Source: a virus. From it: a DNA stretch of 32,728 bases. The stretch is taken from positions 1 to 32,728 of the IMG/VR virus record IMGVR_UViG_3300042914_002025. One strand, written 5' to 3'. Shown piece after piece: positions 4,108 through 11,576 of the stretch. The notes below the pieces were generated by a model, which saw only the letters and a program-made list of their open reading frames with translations, was not told the DNA's origin and did no database searches. Numbering within the stretch: position 1 is the stretch's first letter; the number at the start of each line of letters is the position of its first letter. Made by a program: the position numbers and the translations under genes.

Positions 4108-5422
4108 AACGGTGCGCCTGAACTACGCGCCCAGGGCGTGGCAGAAGCGGTGCCACCTCGAGCGCAAGCGGTTCACGGTTCTCGCCCTGCACCGACGAGC
4201 CGGCAAGACCGAGCTCGCCATCATGGAGCTGCTCGACAAGGCCATCAAGTTCAAGGCCGAACTGGGGTTCTTCGTCTACGTGGCGCCATACCTCAAGCAG
4301 GCCAAGGCCATCGCATGGGCTCGCCTCAAGTCCAAGATCGACCCGTTCATCCGCACCGCGGCCGTGGAAGTGAACGAGGCCGATCTGGCCGTGACGTTCA
4401 AGCACAACAAGGCCACCATCCGCCTGTTCGGCGGCGACAACCCCGACGCCCTGCGCGGCGTCCGACTCGACGGATGCGTGATTGACGAGGTCGCCCAGAT
4501 CAAGCCCGAGGTCTGGAACGACATCATCCAGCCCGCCCTGTCCGACCGCAAGGGCTGGGCCATGTTCATCGGGACGCCCGCAGGCATCAACCTGTTCAGC
4601 GAGCTGTTCTACCGCGCAGGCAGCCTGCCGGATTGGTGGGCCGCCCGCTACACCGTCCACGACACCGACGCCCTGGACGAGGACGAGGTCGCACGCCTGA
4701 AGCGCGACATGCCAGAGCAGGCGTTCGCACGCGAGTACCTCTGCGACTTCGCCGCCGCCGGCGAGGACCAGCTCATCAGCCTCACCGACGCGACCGCCGC
4801 GAGCGAGCGCAAGATCGCTGACGGCGACGTCATTGAGTTCCCGCTCGTCATCGGCGTGGATCCGGCCCGGTTCGGGGATGACCGCAGCGTCATCGTCCTG
4901 CGCCAAGGACTCCGCATGGAGCCGCCGATGGTGTTCACGGGCATTGACAACATGAGCCTCGCCGCCGCCGTCGCCAACGTCATTGAGGACCGCGACCCGG
5001 ACGCGGTGTTCATTGACAGCGGCGCGGGTGCCGGCGTCATCGACCGACTGCGGCAGCTCGGGTACGACGTCATCGAGGTGCCGTTCGGTGGCAAGGCGTC
5101 GAACCCGAACCTGTTCGTCAACAAGCGCGCCGAGATGTGGTGGGGTGTCAAGGAATGGATCGACATGGGCGGCGTCCTGCCCAACCGCACCGATCTCCTC
5201 ACCGAACTGTCAACGCCGACGTACTGGTACGACGCGGTCGGCAAGCGGTGCCTGGAGTCGAAGGACGAGATCAAGAAGCGCCTGCAAGGCGGCGGCAGCC
5301 CGGACATCGCTGACGCGCTGGCGTTGACATTCGCGTACCCCGTGGCGAAGCAGCTGCCACGCGAGGTGCGCGAGCGACTTGACCCGCGACCGAAGGACTA
5401 CGACCCCTACGAGGACATGTGA
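4076..5422 (+). CDS. terL: Terminase large subunit (packaging ATPase/nuclease)
   Basis: 448 residues from ATG 4076; ATG 4097 (441 residues, overlapping the small terminase stop) is an equally good start. The ATPase domain has Walker A HRRAGKT (39-45), Walker B CVIDE (134-138) and the coupling motif FIGTPAG (164-170). The RNase H-like nuclease domain has its acidic residues in VIGVDPARFGDD (D262), VFIDSGAGAG (D314) and SPDIADAL (D410/D413). It pumps DNA into the prohead through the portal and cuts concatemers. All key residues appear intact. The gene continues directly into an acetyltransferase gene through TGATG. Confidence 0.95.
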   Translation: MSSRASRMPTETVRLNYAPRAWQKRCHLERKRFTVLALHRRAGKTELAIMELLDKAIKFKAELGFFVYVAPYLKQAKAIAWARLKSKIDPFIRTAAVEVNEADLAVTFKHNKATIRLFGGDNPDALRGVRLDGCVIDEVAQIKPEVWNDIIQPALSDRKGWAMFIGTPAGINLFSELFYRAGSLPDWWAARYTVHDTDALDEDEVARLKRDMPEQAFAREYLCDFAAAGEDQLISLTDATAASERKIADGDVIEFPLVIGVDPARFGDDRSVIVLRQGLRMEPPMVFTGIDNMSLAAAVANVIEDRDPDAVFIDSGAGAGVIDRLRQLGYDVIEVPFGGKASNPNLFVNKRAEMWWGVKEWIDMGGVLPNRTDLLTELSTPTYWYDAVGKRCLESKDEIKKRLQGGGSPDIADALALTFAYPVAKQLPREVRERLDPRPKDYDPYEDM

Positions 5423-5871
5423 TGCTCATCCGAGTCGCCACCGCCGATGACCTTGACACGATCCTTGACATGGGTGAACGCTTCATCGCGTTCGGTCCGC
5501 ACGGCAAGCATGTCAATGCGGACAGGGAGCAGCTCCGCGCCGGCGTGTCGGCGTTCATGCAGGCAGGGATCTTCTTCCTCGCCGAGTCAAACGGCAAGGT
5601 CTGCGGGATGCTCGCGTGCGCCCTGATGCCGATGTGGTTCGCGCCGAACGTGCTGGTCGCCCACGAACTGGCGTGGTGGGTGGACGAGGAGGCACGCGGC
5701 TCGAGCGCGGCCATGCGACTCGTCATGGCGTACCAGGCGTGGGCGAGGGAAGTTGGCGCGCACGTCGTGACGATGAGCCAACTCGTCGCGGTCAACGGCG
5801 AGCAGGTTGGTAGGATGCTGCGAAAGCTCGGGTACGAGCCGAGCGAGATGACCTACGTCAAGGGAGGCTAG
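5422..5871 (+). CDS. GNAT-family N-acetyltransferase
   Basis: 149 residues. It starts LIRVATADDLDTILDMG, the usual GNAT N-terminus, has a central beta-strand pair (FFLAESNGKVCGML), an ELAWWVDEEARGSSAA loop-helix at the acetyl-CoA position and a final VNGEQVGRMLRKLGYE segment. ATG 5422 shares its A with the terminase stop. GNAT genes between terminase and portal recur in BPP-1-like and other podoviruses; the substrate is not known. A structural-protein modification or an anti-host role are both possible. It is translated with the packaging genes, which favours a late function. Confidence 0.85.
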   Translation: MLIRVATADDLDTILDMGERFIAFGPHGKHVNADREQLRAGVSAFMQAGIFFLAESNGKVCGMLACALMPMWFAPNVLVAHELAWWVDEEARGSSAAMRLVMAYQAWAREVGAHVVTMSQLVAVNGEQVGRMLRKLGYEPSEMTYVKGG

Positions 5872-6261
5872 ATGCCATTCTTCGCAGCACTCGGCACCGC
5901 GCTCGGCGCATCGGCAGCATCGGCAGCGACGGTCGGCGCAGTTGCCACGGCGGGACTTGCGGCGACCGGCGCGGGACTCGGCTACACAATCGCGAGCGGC
6001 GAATCCGCCAAGAACGCGCAGGAGAAGGCGCTTCGGCAGCAGACGCAGGAGCAGAACCGTCTCGCCGCGCAGGCCGCCATGCAGCAGCGCCGCAGCGAGC
6101 AGGCCATCGCAGGCGCGCAGCGCCGCGAACCCAACGTGCAGGCCATCATGGCCGGGGCGCAGGAAGCAGCGACCGGGCCGACCAGCACTATGCTCACCGG
6201 GCCGACGGGCGTGAACCCGCAGGATCTTGCGCTCGGACGTTCCACCCTCCTGGGGGGCTGA
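5872..6261 (+). CDS. Small Ala-rich virion-associated protein
   Basis: 129 residues. The N-terminal 35 residues are Ala/Gly-rich and hydrophobic (possible membrane-active helix), the middle is a Gln/Arg-rich helix (QEKALRQQTQEQNRLAAQAA), and the C-terminus ends TGVNPQDLALGRSTLLGG. A tail of this kind is familiar from podovirus proteins encoded just before the portal. Function unknown; a minor head or ejected protein is plausible. GGGAGG 5-6 nt before ATG 5872 is a strong ribosome binding site. Confidence 0.75.
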   Translation: MPFFAALGTALGASAASAATVGAVATAGLAATGAGLGYTIASGESAKNAQEKALRQQTQEQNRLAAQAAMQQRRSEQAIAGAQRREPNVQAIMAGAQEAATGPTSTMLTGPTGVNPQDLALGRSTLLGG

Positions 6262-6262
6262 C

Positions 6263-7975
6263 ATGAGCGAATACACAGGCGACAACCGCTCGTACCCGGA
6301 CGCTCCCACGCGGGATCGCCTGTTCACGCGCTGGGGACAGCTCAAGAGCGAGCGCGCATCGTGGATGGCGCACTGGCAGGAGATCACCTCCTACCTCCTC
6401 CCGCGCAACGGCCGCTACTTCCGCGAGGACCGGAACCGCGGCTATCGCCGTCACAACAACATCTACGACAACACCGGGACGCGTGCACTCCGCACGCTCG
6501 GCGCCGGCCTGATGTCTGGCGCCACATCGCCCGCACGGCAGTGGTTCCGCCTCGCCACGCCCGACCCCGAGCTGAACTCCTACCAGCCCGTCAAGTTGTG
6601 GCTCGATGACGTCACCAAGCGCATGCAGCGCGTGTTCCAGAAGTCGAACACCTACCGCTCCCTGCACCTGATGTACGAGGAACTCGGCGCGTTCGGCACG
6701 GCCGCGAGCATCGTGCTGCCGGACTTCAACGAGGTCATCCACCACTACCCGCTGACCGCAGGCGAATACTGCATCTCGACCGACGCGCAGGGCCGCGTCT
6801 GCACACTGTACCGCGAGTTCGAGATGACCGTGTCGCAGATCGTCAAGGAGTTCGGGTACGACAACTGCTCGACCTCCGTGCAGAACATGTACGACACGGG
6901 GACGCTCGACCAGTGGGTTCCCGTCGTGCATGCCATCGAGCCGCGCATGGACCGCGACATCAAGAAGCGCGACAGCAAGAACATGCCCTACGGGTCGTGG
7001 TACTTCGAGGTCGGCGGCGAGCAGGACAAGTTCCTGCGCGAGAGCGGGTTCAACTACTTCCCCGCGCTCTGCCCGCGGTGGTCCGTGGTCGGCGGCGATA
7101 TCTACGGGAACAGCCCCGGCATGGAGGCGCTCGGAGACGTCAAGCAGCTCCAGCACGAGCAGCTCCGCAAGGCGCAGGCCATTGACTTCCAGACCAAGCC
7201 GCCGCTCCAGGTGCCGATCTCCATGAAGAACCGGGACGTCGAGACGATGCCCGGTGGGATCACGTTCGTTGACCCGGCTGGCAACGGCATCCGCTCCGCG
7301 TTCGAGACCAACCTGAACCTGTCGTACCTCCTCGCCGACATCCAGGACTGCCGCAGCCGCGTCAGCGGCGCGTTCTACGCGGACCTGTTCCTGATGCTGG
7401 CGTCGGCCCCGCAGGCGCGGATGACCGCCACGGAGGTCGCCGAGCGCCATGAGGAGAAGCTCCTCATGCTCGGCCCCGTCCTCGAGCGCCTGCACAACGA
7501 GCTGCTCAACCCGCTCATTGACATCACGTTCGACCGCATGATCCTCGGAGGCGTCATCCCGCCGGCCCCCGCCGAGTTGCAGGGCATGGATCTCAACGTC
7601 GAGTTCGTGTCAATGCTGGCGCAGGCGCAGCGTGCCATCGGCACGAACGCCGTTGACAGGTTCGTCGGCAACCTCGGCGCCATCGCGCAGATGAAGCCCG
7701 ACATCCTTGACAAGTTTGACAGCGACCAGTGGGCTGACATCTACGCGGACATGCTCGGCGTGGACCCGTCCCTGATCGTGGCCGACAAGGAGGTCGCGAT
7801 GGTGCGGCAGGCCCGCAACCAAGCGATGGCCGCGAAGGAACAGGTGGCCGCGATGCAGCAGCAGTCCCAGACCGTCAAGAACATGGCGCAGGCTCCCACG
7901 CAGGGACAGAACGCGCTCACCGACGTGGTGAACATGTTCAGCGGCTACGGCTCGCCGTCAGCCGTCGAAGTCTGA
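6263..7975 (+). CDS. Portal (head-to-tail connector) protein
   Basis: 570 residues, close to T7 gp8 (536). It belongs to the podoviral head-to-tail connecting protein family. The N-terminal LFTRWGQLKSERASWMAHWQ, then YLLPRNGRYF, then LGAGLMSGATSPARQWFRLA are typical, as is a Gln-rich C-terminal tail. It forms the 12-subunit ring through which DNA enters and leaves. I start at ATG 6263 rather than the upstream in-frame 6227, because a GGGGGG ribosome binding site lies 5 nt before it and 6227-6261 is the end of the preceding gene. Confidence 0.93.
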   Translation: MSEYTGDNRSYPDAPTRDRLFTRWGQLKSERASWMAHWQEITSYLLPRNGRYFREDRNRGYRRHNNIYDNTGTRALRTLGAGLMSGATSPARQWFRLATPDPELNSYQPVKLWLDDVTKRMQRVFQKSNTYRSLHLMYEELGAFGTAASIVLPDFNEVIHHYPLTAGEYCISTDAQGRVCTLYREFEMTVSQIVKEFGYDNCSTSVQNMYDTGTLDQWVPVVHAIEPRMDRDIKKRDSKNMPYGSWYFEVGGEQDKFLRESGFNYFPALCPRWSVVGGDIYGNSPGMEALGDVKQLQHEQLRKAQAIDFQTKPPLQVPISMKNRDVETMPGGITFVDPAGNGIRSAFETNLNLSYLLADIQDCRSRVSGAFYADLFLMLASAPQARMTATEVAERHEEKLLMLGPVLERLHNELLNPLIDITFDRMILGGVIPPAPAELQGMDLNVEFVSMLAQAQRAIGTNAVDRFVGNLGAIAQMKPDILDKFDSDQWADIYADMLGVDPSLIVADKEVAMVRQARNQAMAAKEQVAAMQQQSQTVKNMAQAPTQGQNALTDVVNMFSGYGSPSAVEV

Positions 7976-8018
7976 TGTTTCGCAATGGCAACGCCTTCGC
8001 ATTTGATAGGATGGCATC

Positions 8019-8366
8019 GTGAGCAACTATGACCCGCTCGACCTGCGGGGCCAGGAGAAGGCGAAGGCGCAGCGCGACCTCCGCGAACGACTGGACCGCG
8101 AGAACGAGGAGGGCGACGTCAAGTGGCTCATGGGCAACAAGCGTGGCCGTCGCGTCGTATGGCGGCTTCTGGACACGGCAGGGATCTTCCGCTCGTCGTT
8201 CAACACCAACGCGATGGCAATGGCCTTCGCGGAAGGGAACAGGAACTACGGGCTTCGGCTCCTCTCGCTCGTCCACTCGCAATGCCCAGAGCTGTATCCC
8301 GTGATGATGAAGGAGAACACGAATGAACGAACCAACGATGGTGGAAGCAGCGGCAACGACAACTAA
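8019..8366 (+). CDS. Bbp19-like phage protein
   Basis: 115 residues from GTG 8019, with AGGATGG about 5 nt upstream. The core DVKWLMGNKRGRRVVWRLLD, followed by AGIFRSSF and a LRLLSLVHSQCPELY segment, matches the Bbp19 family named from Bordetella phage BPP-1. Its role is not established; the gene regularly sits between portal and scaffold. The last 44 nt overlap the scaffold gene, so translation is probably coupled. Confidence 0.85.
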   Translation: MSNYDPLDLRGQEKAKAQRDLRERLDRENEEGDVKWLMGNKRGRRVVWRLLDTAGIFRSSFNTNAMAMAFAEGNRNYGLRLLSLVHSQCPELYPVMMKENTNERTNDGGSSGNDN

Positions 8367-9015
8367 CGCTGCCCCGTCATCTTCGGCCCCTGCAAGCACC
8401 TCGGCGACGGCCGAGAAGCTCTACGGGGACGGGCAGAAGCCGAACGCGACCCAGGAGCCGCAAGCCGCAAAGGCGGCCGCTGCGGAAACCGTCGCGGATG
8501 ACCAGCCGGCAGCCGAGGCGAAGGCGGAAGCCAAGCCGCAGGCCGCGCCGGAGAAGTACGAGTTCAAGGCACAGGACGGACGTCAATTCGACGCCGAGGT
8601 GCTGAACACGTACTCCGAGGTCGCCCGCGAACTCAACCTGTCGCAGGAGGCGGCGCAGCGCGTCCTTGACGCAATGGCCCCCAAGATGGCCGAGCGTCAG
8701 GTGGCGCAGATCGAGGCGATCCGTGCGGAATGGGCGAACTCGTCCAAGACGGACAAGGAGTTCGGCGGCGAGAAGCTGTCGGAGAACCTGTCCACCGCGA
8801 AGAAGGCGCTCGATGCGTTCGGCACCACCGAACTCCGCACGCTGCTCAACGAGTCTGGCCTGGGCAACCACCCGGAGGTGATCCGGTTCATGGTCCGCGC
8901 AGGCAAGGCGATCAGTGAGGATCGGTTCGTCGCAGGAACGAAGGGTTCGGCGAAACCAGCCGGACCACGCTCGTTCAACGACTTCGCCGATGCTCTGTAT
9001 TCAAGTCAGTCCTAA
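8323..9015 (+). CDS. Capsid scaffolding protein
   Basis: 230 residues. The N-terminal 80 are Ala/Pro/Glu-rich and probably disordered, the middle is helical (coiled-coil-like LSQEAAQRVLDAMAPKMAER), and the C-terminal end is basic then Ser-rich. This composition, and its place directly before the major capsid gene, are typical of podoviral scaffolds that direct prohead assembly and then leave. AAGGAG lies 7-8 nt before ATG 8323. No protease motif was seen. Confidence 0.8.
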   Translation: MNEPTMVEAAATTTNAAPSSSAPASTSATAEKLYGDGQKPNATQEPQAAKAAAAETVADDQPAAEAKAEAKPQAAPEKYEFKAQDGRQFDAEVLNTYSEVARELNLSQEAAQRVLDAMAPKMAERQVAQIEAIRAEWANSSKTDKEFGGEKLSENLSTAKKALDAFGTTELRTLLNESGLGNHPEVIRFMVRAGKAISEDRFVAGTKGSAKPAGPRSFNDFADALYSSQS

Positions 9016-9036
9016 CCAACACAAGGAGCCATTCCA

Positions 9037-10068
9037 ATGGCAGCACTTTCTACCAACAACCTGTCGCTGGCCGAGTGGGCCAAGCGCATTGATCCCGAGG
9101 GCCGCATCCCGGTCATCGCGGAACTCCTGTCCCAGACCAACGAAGTCCTCGAGGACTGCGTGTTCAAGGAGGGCAACCTGCCCACCGGCGAGCGCGTCGT
9201 GATCCGCACGGGCCTTCCCACCGTCTACTGGCGCGCCCTCAACCAGGGCATCCCGAACAGCAAGTCCACGACCGCGCAGGTCGATGAGGCTTGCGGCATC
9301 CTCGAAGCCCGCAGCGAGGTTGACAAGGATCTCGCCATGCTCAACGGCAACACGGCGCAGTTCCGCCTGTCCGAGGACGTGGCCTTCCTCGAGGCCATGA
9401 ACCAGACGATGGCGACCACGCTGTTCTACGGCAACCCCTCGACTGACCCGAAGCAGTTCCTCGGAATCGCTCCTCGGTACTCGGCCCTGTCGGGTTCCGG
9501 GAACTCGCAGAACGTGCTGAATGCCCTGACCGGCAGCAGCTACTCGGCGACCGCCAACACGTCGATTTACCTCGTCGTGTGGGGCGACAACACCGTGTAC
9601 TGCCCCTTCCCGAAGGGTTCGCAGGCCGGCCTCATGCACGAGGATCTCGGCGAGCAGACCGTGTATGACGGTTCCAACCGCATGCAGGCCTACGCCACCC
9701 GTTACCAGTGGAAGTCGGGCCTCGTCGTGAAGGATTGGCGCTACGTGGTTCGCATCGCCAACATCAACACAACCGCGCTGTTCTCCCAGGTTGATAGCCA
9801 GGCTCCTGGCGCAGCGACCGCGATCATGAAGCTCATGAGCCGTGCGCTCTACCGCGTCCCCAACATGGCGATGGGCCGCGCCGCGTTCTACATGAACCGC
9901 ACCGTCCACAGCGGCCTTTCGGTTGCTGCGCTCGACAAGAGCCAGTACGTCCTGAAGGTCAATGAGGGACTATCGCAGTTCGGCACCCCGTACAGCTGGC
10001 TGACCTTCCAGGGCGTCCCCCTGCGTTGCGTCGATGCCATCGTCAACACCGAAGCTCAGGTTTCCTGA
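9037..10068 (+). CDS. Major capsid protein (GP7/Bbp17 type)
   Basis: 343 residues. The order LSLAEWAKRIDPEGRIPVIA, then LSQTNEVLEDCVFKEGN, and later a long beta-rich region with YATRYQWKSGLVVKDWRYVV is the pattern of the GP7/BPP-1-type capsid family with an HK97 fold. It builds the icosahedral shell. ATG 9037 has AAGGAG about 10 nt upstream. The scaffold precedes it and the cement protein follows, as in BPP-1. Confidence 0.9.
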   Translation: MAALSTNNLSLAEWAKRIDPEGRIPVIAELLSQTNEVLEDCVFKEGNLPTGERVVIRTGLPTVYWRALNQGIPNSKSTTAQVDEACGILEARSEVDKDLAMLNGNTAQFRLSEDVAFLEAMNQTMATTLFYGNPSTDPKQFLGIAPRYSALSGSGNSQNVLNALTGSSYSATANTSIYLVVWGDNTVYCPFPKGSQAGLMHEDLGEQTVYDGSNRMQAYATRYQWKSGLVVKDWRYVVRIANINTTALFSQVDSQAPGAATAIMKLMSRALYRVPNMAMGRAAFYMNRTVHSGLSVAALDKSQYVLKVNEGLSQFGTPYSWLTFQGVPLRCVDAIVNTEAQVS

Positions 10069-10099
10069 CGCATCAAACTCCTGAAGGGAGAACAACACA

Positions 10100-10612
10100 A
10101 TGATTTTCGACGTCTTTAGCAGCAACAACGTCATCAGCGGGACCGTCCCGCAGACCGGAGCGGTCACCGGGCAGGCGGCACTTCCCGTGGCCGGCACGCC
10201 CGTCGTTTCCACCAATTCCATCGACCTGCTTCAGGCGAGGGATCTCGGCGAAGGCGGCGACCTGTACGTTTGTTTCACCATCGTGACGGCGTACAACAAC
10301 CTCACCTCTCTCGAGATGGAGGTCATCATCGCCGACAACGATCCGCTCACGACGAACCCCAGGGCCGTCGGTTCGTCCGGTCGCATCCTGCTCGCGGATG
10401 GCTTGGACACGGTGAACAGCCAGTTCTATGTCCGCATCAACCCGGCTCTCCTCGAGCCGAGTACGTTCAGCCAGTCCACCGGCCGTCGTTACCTTGGCGC
10501 CCGTTATCAAACGTTTGGCACCACGCCGACCACCGGCAGCATCTGCGCGTACCTGACGATGGACATTCAGGACGGCCGCAAGTTCTATCCGTCCGGCTTC
10601 GCCGTTCAGTGA
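10100..10612 (+). CDS. Capsid cement protein (Bbp16-like)
   Basis: 170 residues, beta-rich, with an N-terminal MIFDVFSSNNVISG, a SIDLLQARDLGEGGDLYV motif and a final region with the GRRYLGARYQTFGTTPTTGS pattern. This matches the Bbp16 cement family that braces the BPP-1 capsid from outside. GAAGGGAG lies about 10 nt before ATG. The gene follows the major capsid gene at 31 nt, as expected. Confidence 0.85.
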   Translation: MIFDVFSSNNVISGTVPQTGAVTGQAALPVAGTPVVSTNSIDLLQARDLGEGGDLYVCFTIVTAYNNLTSLEMEVIIADNDPLTTNPRAVGSSGRILLADGLDTVNSQFYVRINPALLEPSTFSQSTGRRYLGARYQTFGTTPTTGSICAYLTMDIQDGRKFYPSGFAVQ

Positions 10613-10623
10613 GGATCAACGAC

Positions 10624-10818
10624 ATGAAGGTCAAGGCACTCGTCAATTGTTTCGTGGACAACGGCTACCGCCGCGAAGGCGAAATCTTCGACTGCGGAAG
10701 CAAGTTCATCCCTGAACTGATGGAGCCGCTCGAGGCGGTTCCGCAGGACGAGGAATCCGCGCCCGAAGCCCCGAAGCTTCGCAAGCGCGGAAAGGCCGCG
10801 ACCGAAATGTCGGAGTGA
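10624..10818 (+). CDS. Small acidic/basic protein after cement gene
   Basis: 64 residues: MKVKALVNCFVDNGYRREGE, then a Glu/Pro-rich stretch and a basic KLRKRGK near the C-terminus. Short proteins of this form are common after the head genes of BPP-1-like phages; no function is established. I use ATG 10624, with GAGGAT 9 nt upstream, because the in-frame sequence before it lies inside the cement gene in another frame. It closes the head operon before the hairpin at 10841. Confidence 0.75.
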   Translation: MKVKALVNCFVDNGYRREGEIFDCGSKFIPELMEPLEAVPQDEESAPEAPKLRKRGKAATEMSE

Positions 10819-10840
10819 TCCGAGCATGATGTGACGCAAG

Positions 10841-10875
10841 GGAGGGGAGTCGGCGGGAAACCCCGGCTCCCCTCC
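10841..10875 (+). terminator. Strong hairpin between head and tail genes
   Basis: GGAGGGGAGTCGG pairs with CCGGCTCCCCTCC (13 bp, one wobble) around CGGGAAACC. Only two T follow, so it probably reduces rather than stops readthrough, leaving more capsid than tail mRNA. It could also protect the 3' end of head mRNA. Confidence 0.65.
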
Positions 10876-10895
10876 TTCCCCGATAGGAGGCTCCC

Positions 10896-11576
10896 GTGCC
10901 AAGCGTCGTTGAAATCTGCAACCTCGCACTCGCGCACCTCGGCGACGATGCGACCATCGCCAGCATCGACCCGCCGGAGGGGTCCGCGCAGGCAGAGCAT
11001 TGCGCCCGGTTCTACCCCAGCGCACGGGACACGCTCCTCCAGATGCACAACTGGTCGTTCGCCTCGCGCCGCGTGAGCCTCGCGCAGGTGACGATGCCGT
11101 ACACCATGTGGAAGTACGCATACGCCGTACCGGGCGACATGATGACGGCCACCGCCGTCCTGCCGCCGGAGGCCGAGAGCGACTACTCGATCCGCGCATA
11201 CCCGGCCGACAAGTACGGGTACGGGTGGATCACGCCGCCGCTCCCGGGCGCAGGCGTGTACGTGCCGCAGGAATACGTCATCGAGACGGACACGCTCGGC
11301 AACAAGGTGATCTACACCAACCAGGAGAACGCGCTCCTGCGGTACCAGGCGCTCGTCACCGACCCGACCAAGTTCGACCCGCTGTTCGCCATCGCGCTAT
11401 CGCACCACCTCGCGGGGATGCTCGCCGGCCCGGTCGTGAAGGGTACGGAGGGTGCCACGGAAGGCAAGCGGCAGACGCAGCTTGCGCTCGGGTACGTGCA
11501 GATGGCCCGCGCCTCCGACAGCAACCAGCGCAACGTCAAGCCCGAACACATCACCTCTTGGATCTCGGGGCGCTGA
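10896..11576 (+). CDS. Tail tubular protein A (T7 gp11-like)
   Basis: 226 residues (T7 gp11 has 196). The N-terminal VVEICNLALAHLGDDATIAS, the ARFYPSARDTLLQMHNWSFA segment and the C-terminal helix are diagnostic of the family. Twelve copies normally form the ring below the portal (adaptor). The start is GTG 10896 with AGGAGG 5 nt upstream. The stop shares one base with the next start (TGATG), so it is coupled to tubular protein B. Confidence 0.93.
   Translation: MPSVVEICNLALAHLGDDATIASIDPPEGSAQAEHCARFYPSARDTLLQMHNWSFASRRVSLAQVTMPYTMWKYAYAVPGDMMTATAVLPPEAESDYSIRAYPADKYGYGWITPPLPGAGVYVPQEYVIETDTLGNKVIYTNQENALLRYQALVTDPTKFDPLFAIALSHHLAGMLAGPVVKGTEGATEGKRQTQLALGYVQMARASDSNQRNVKPEHITSWISGR

Noticed and set aside
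11000-11575. Upstream extension of the tail tubular protein B frame
   Set aside because: It overlaps tail tubular protein A in another frame and reads as low-complexity Arg/Ala/Pro sequence; the true N-terminus starts at 11576.
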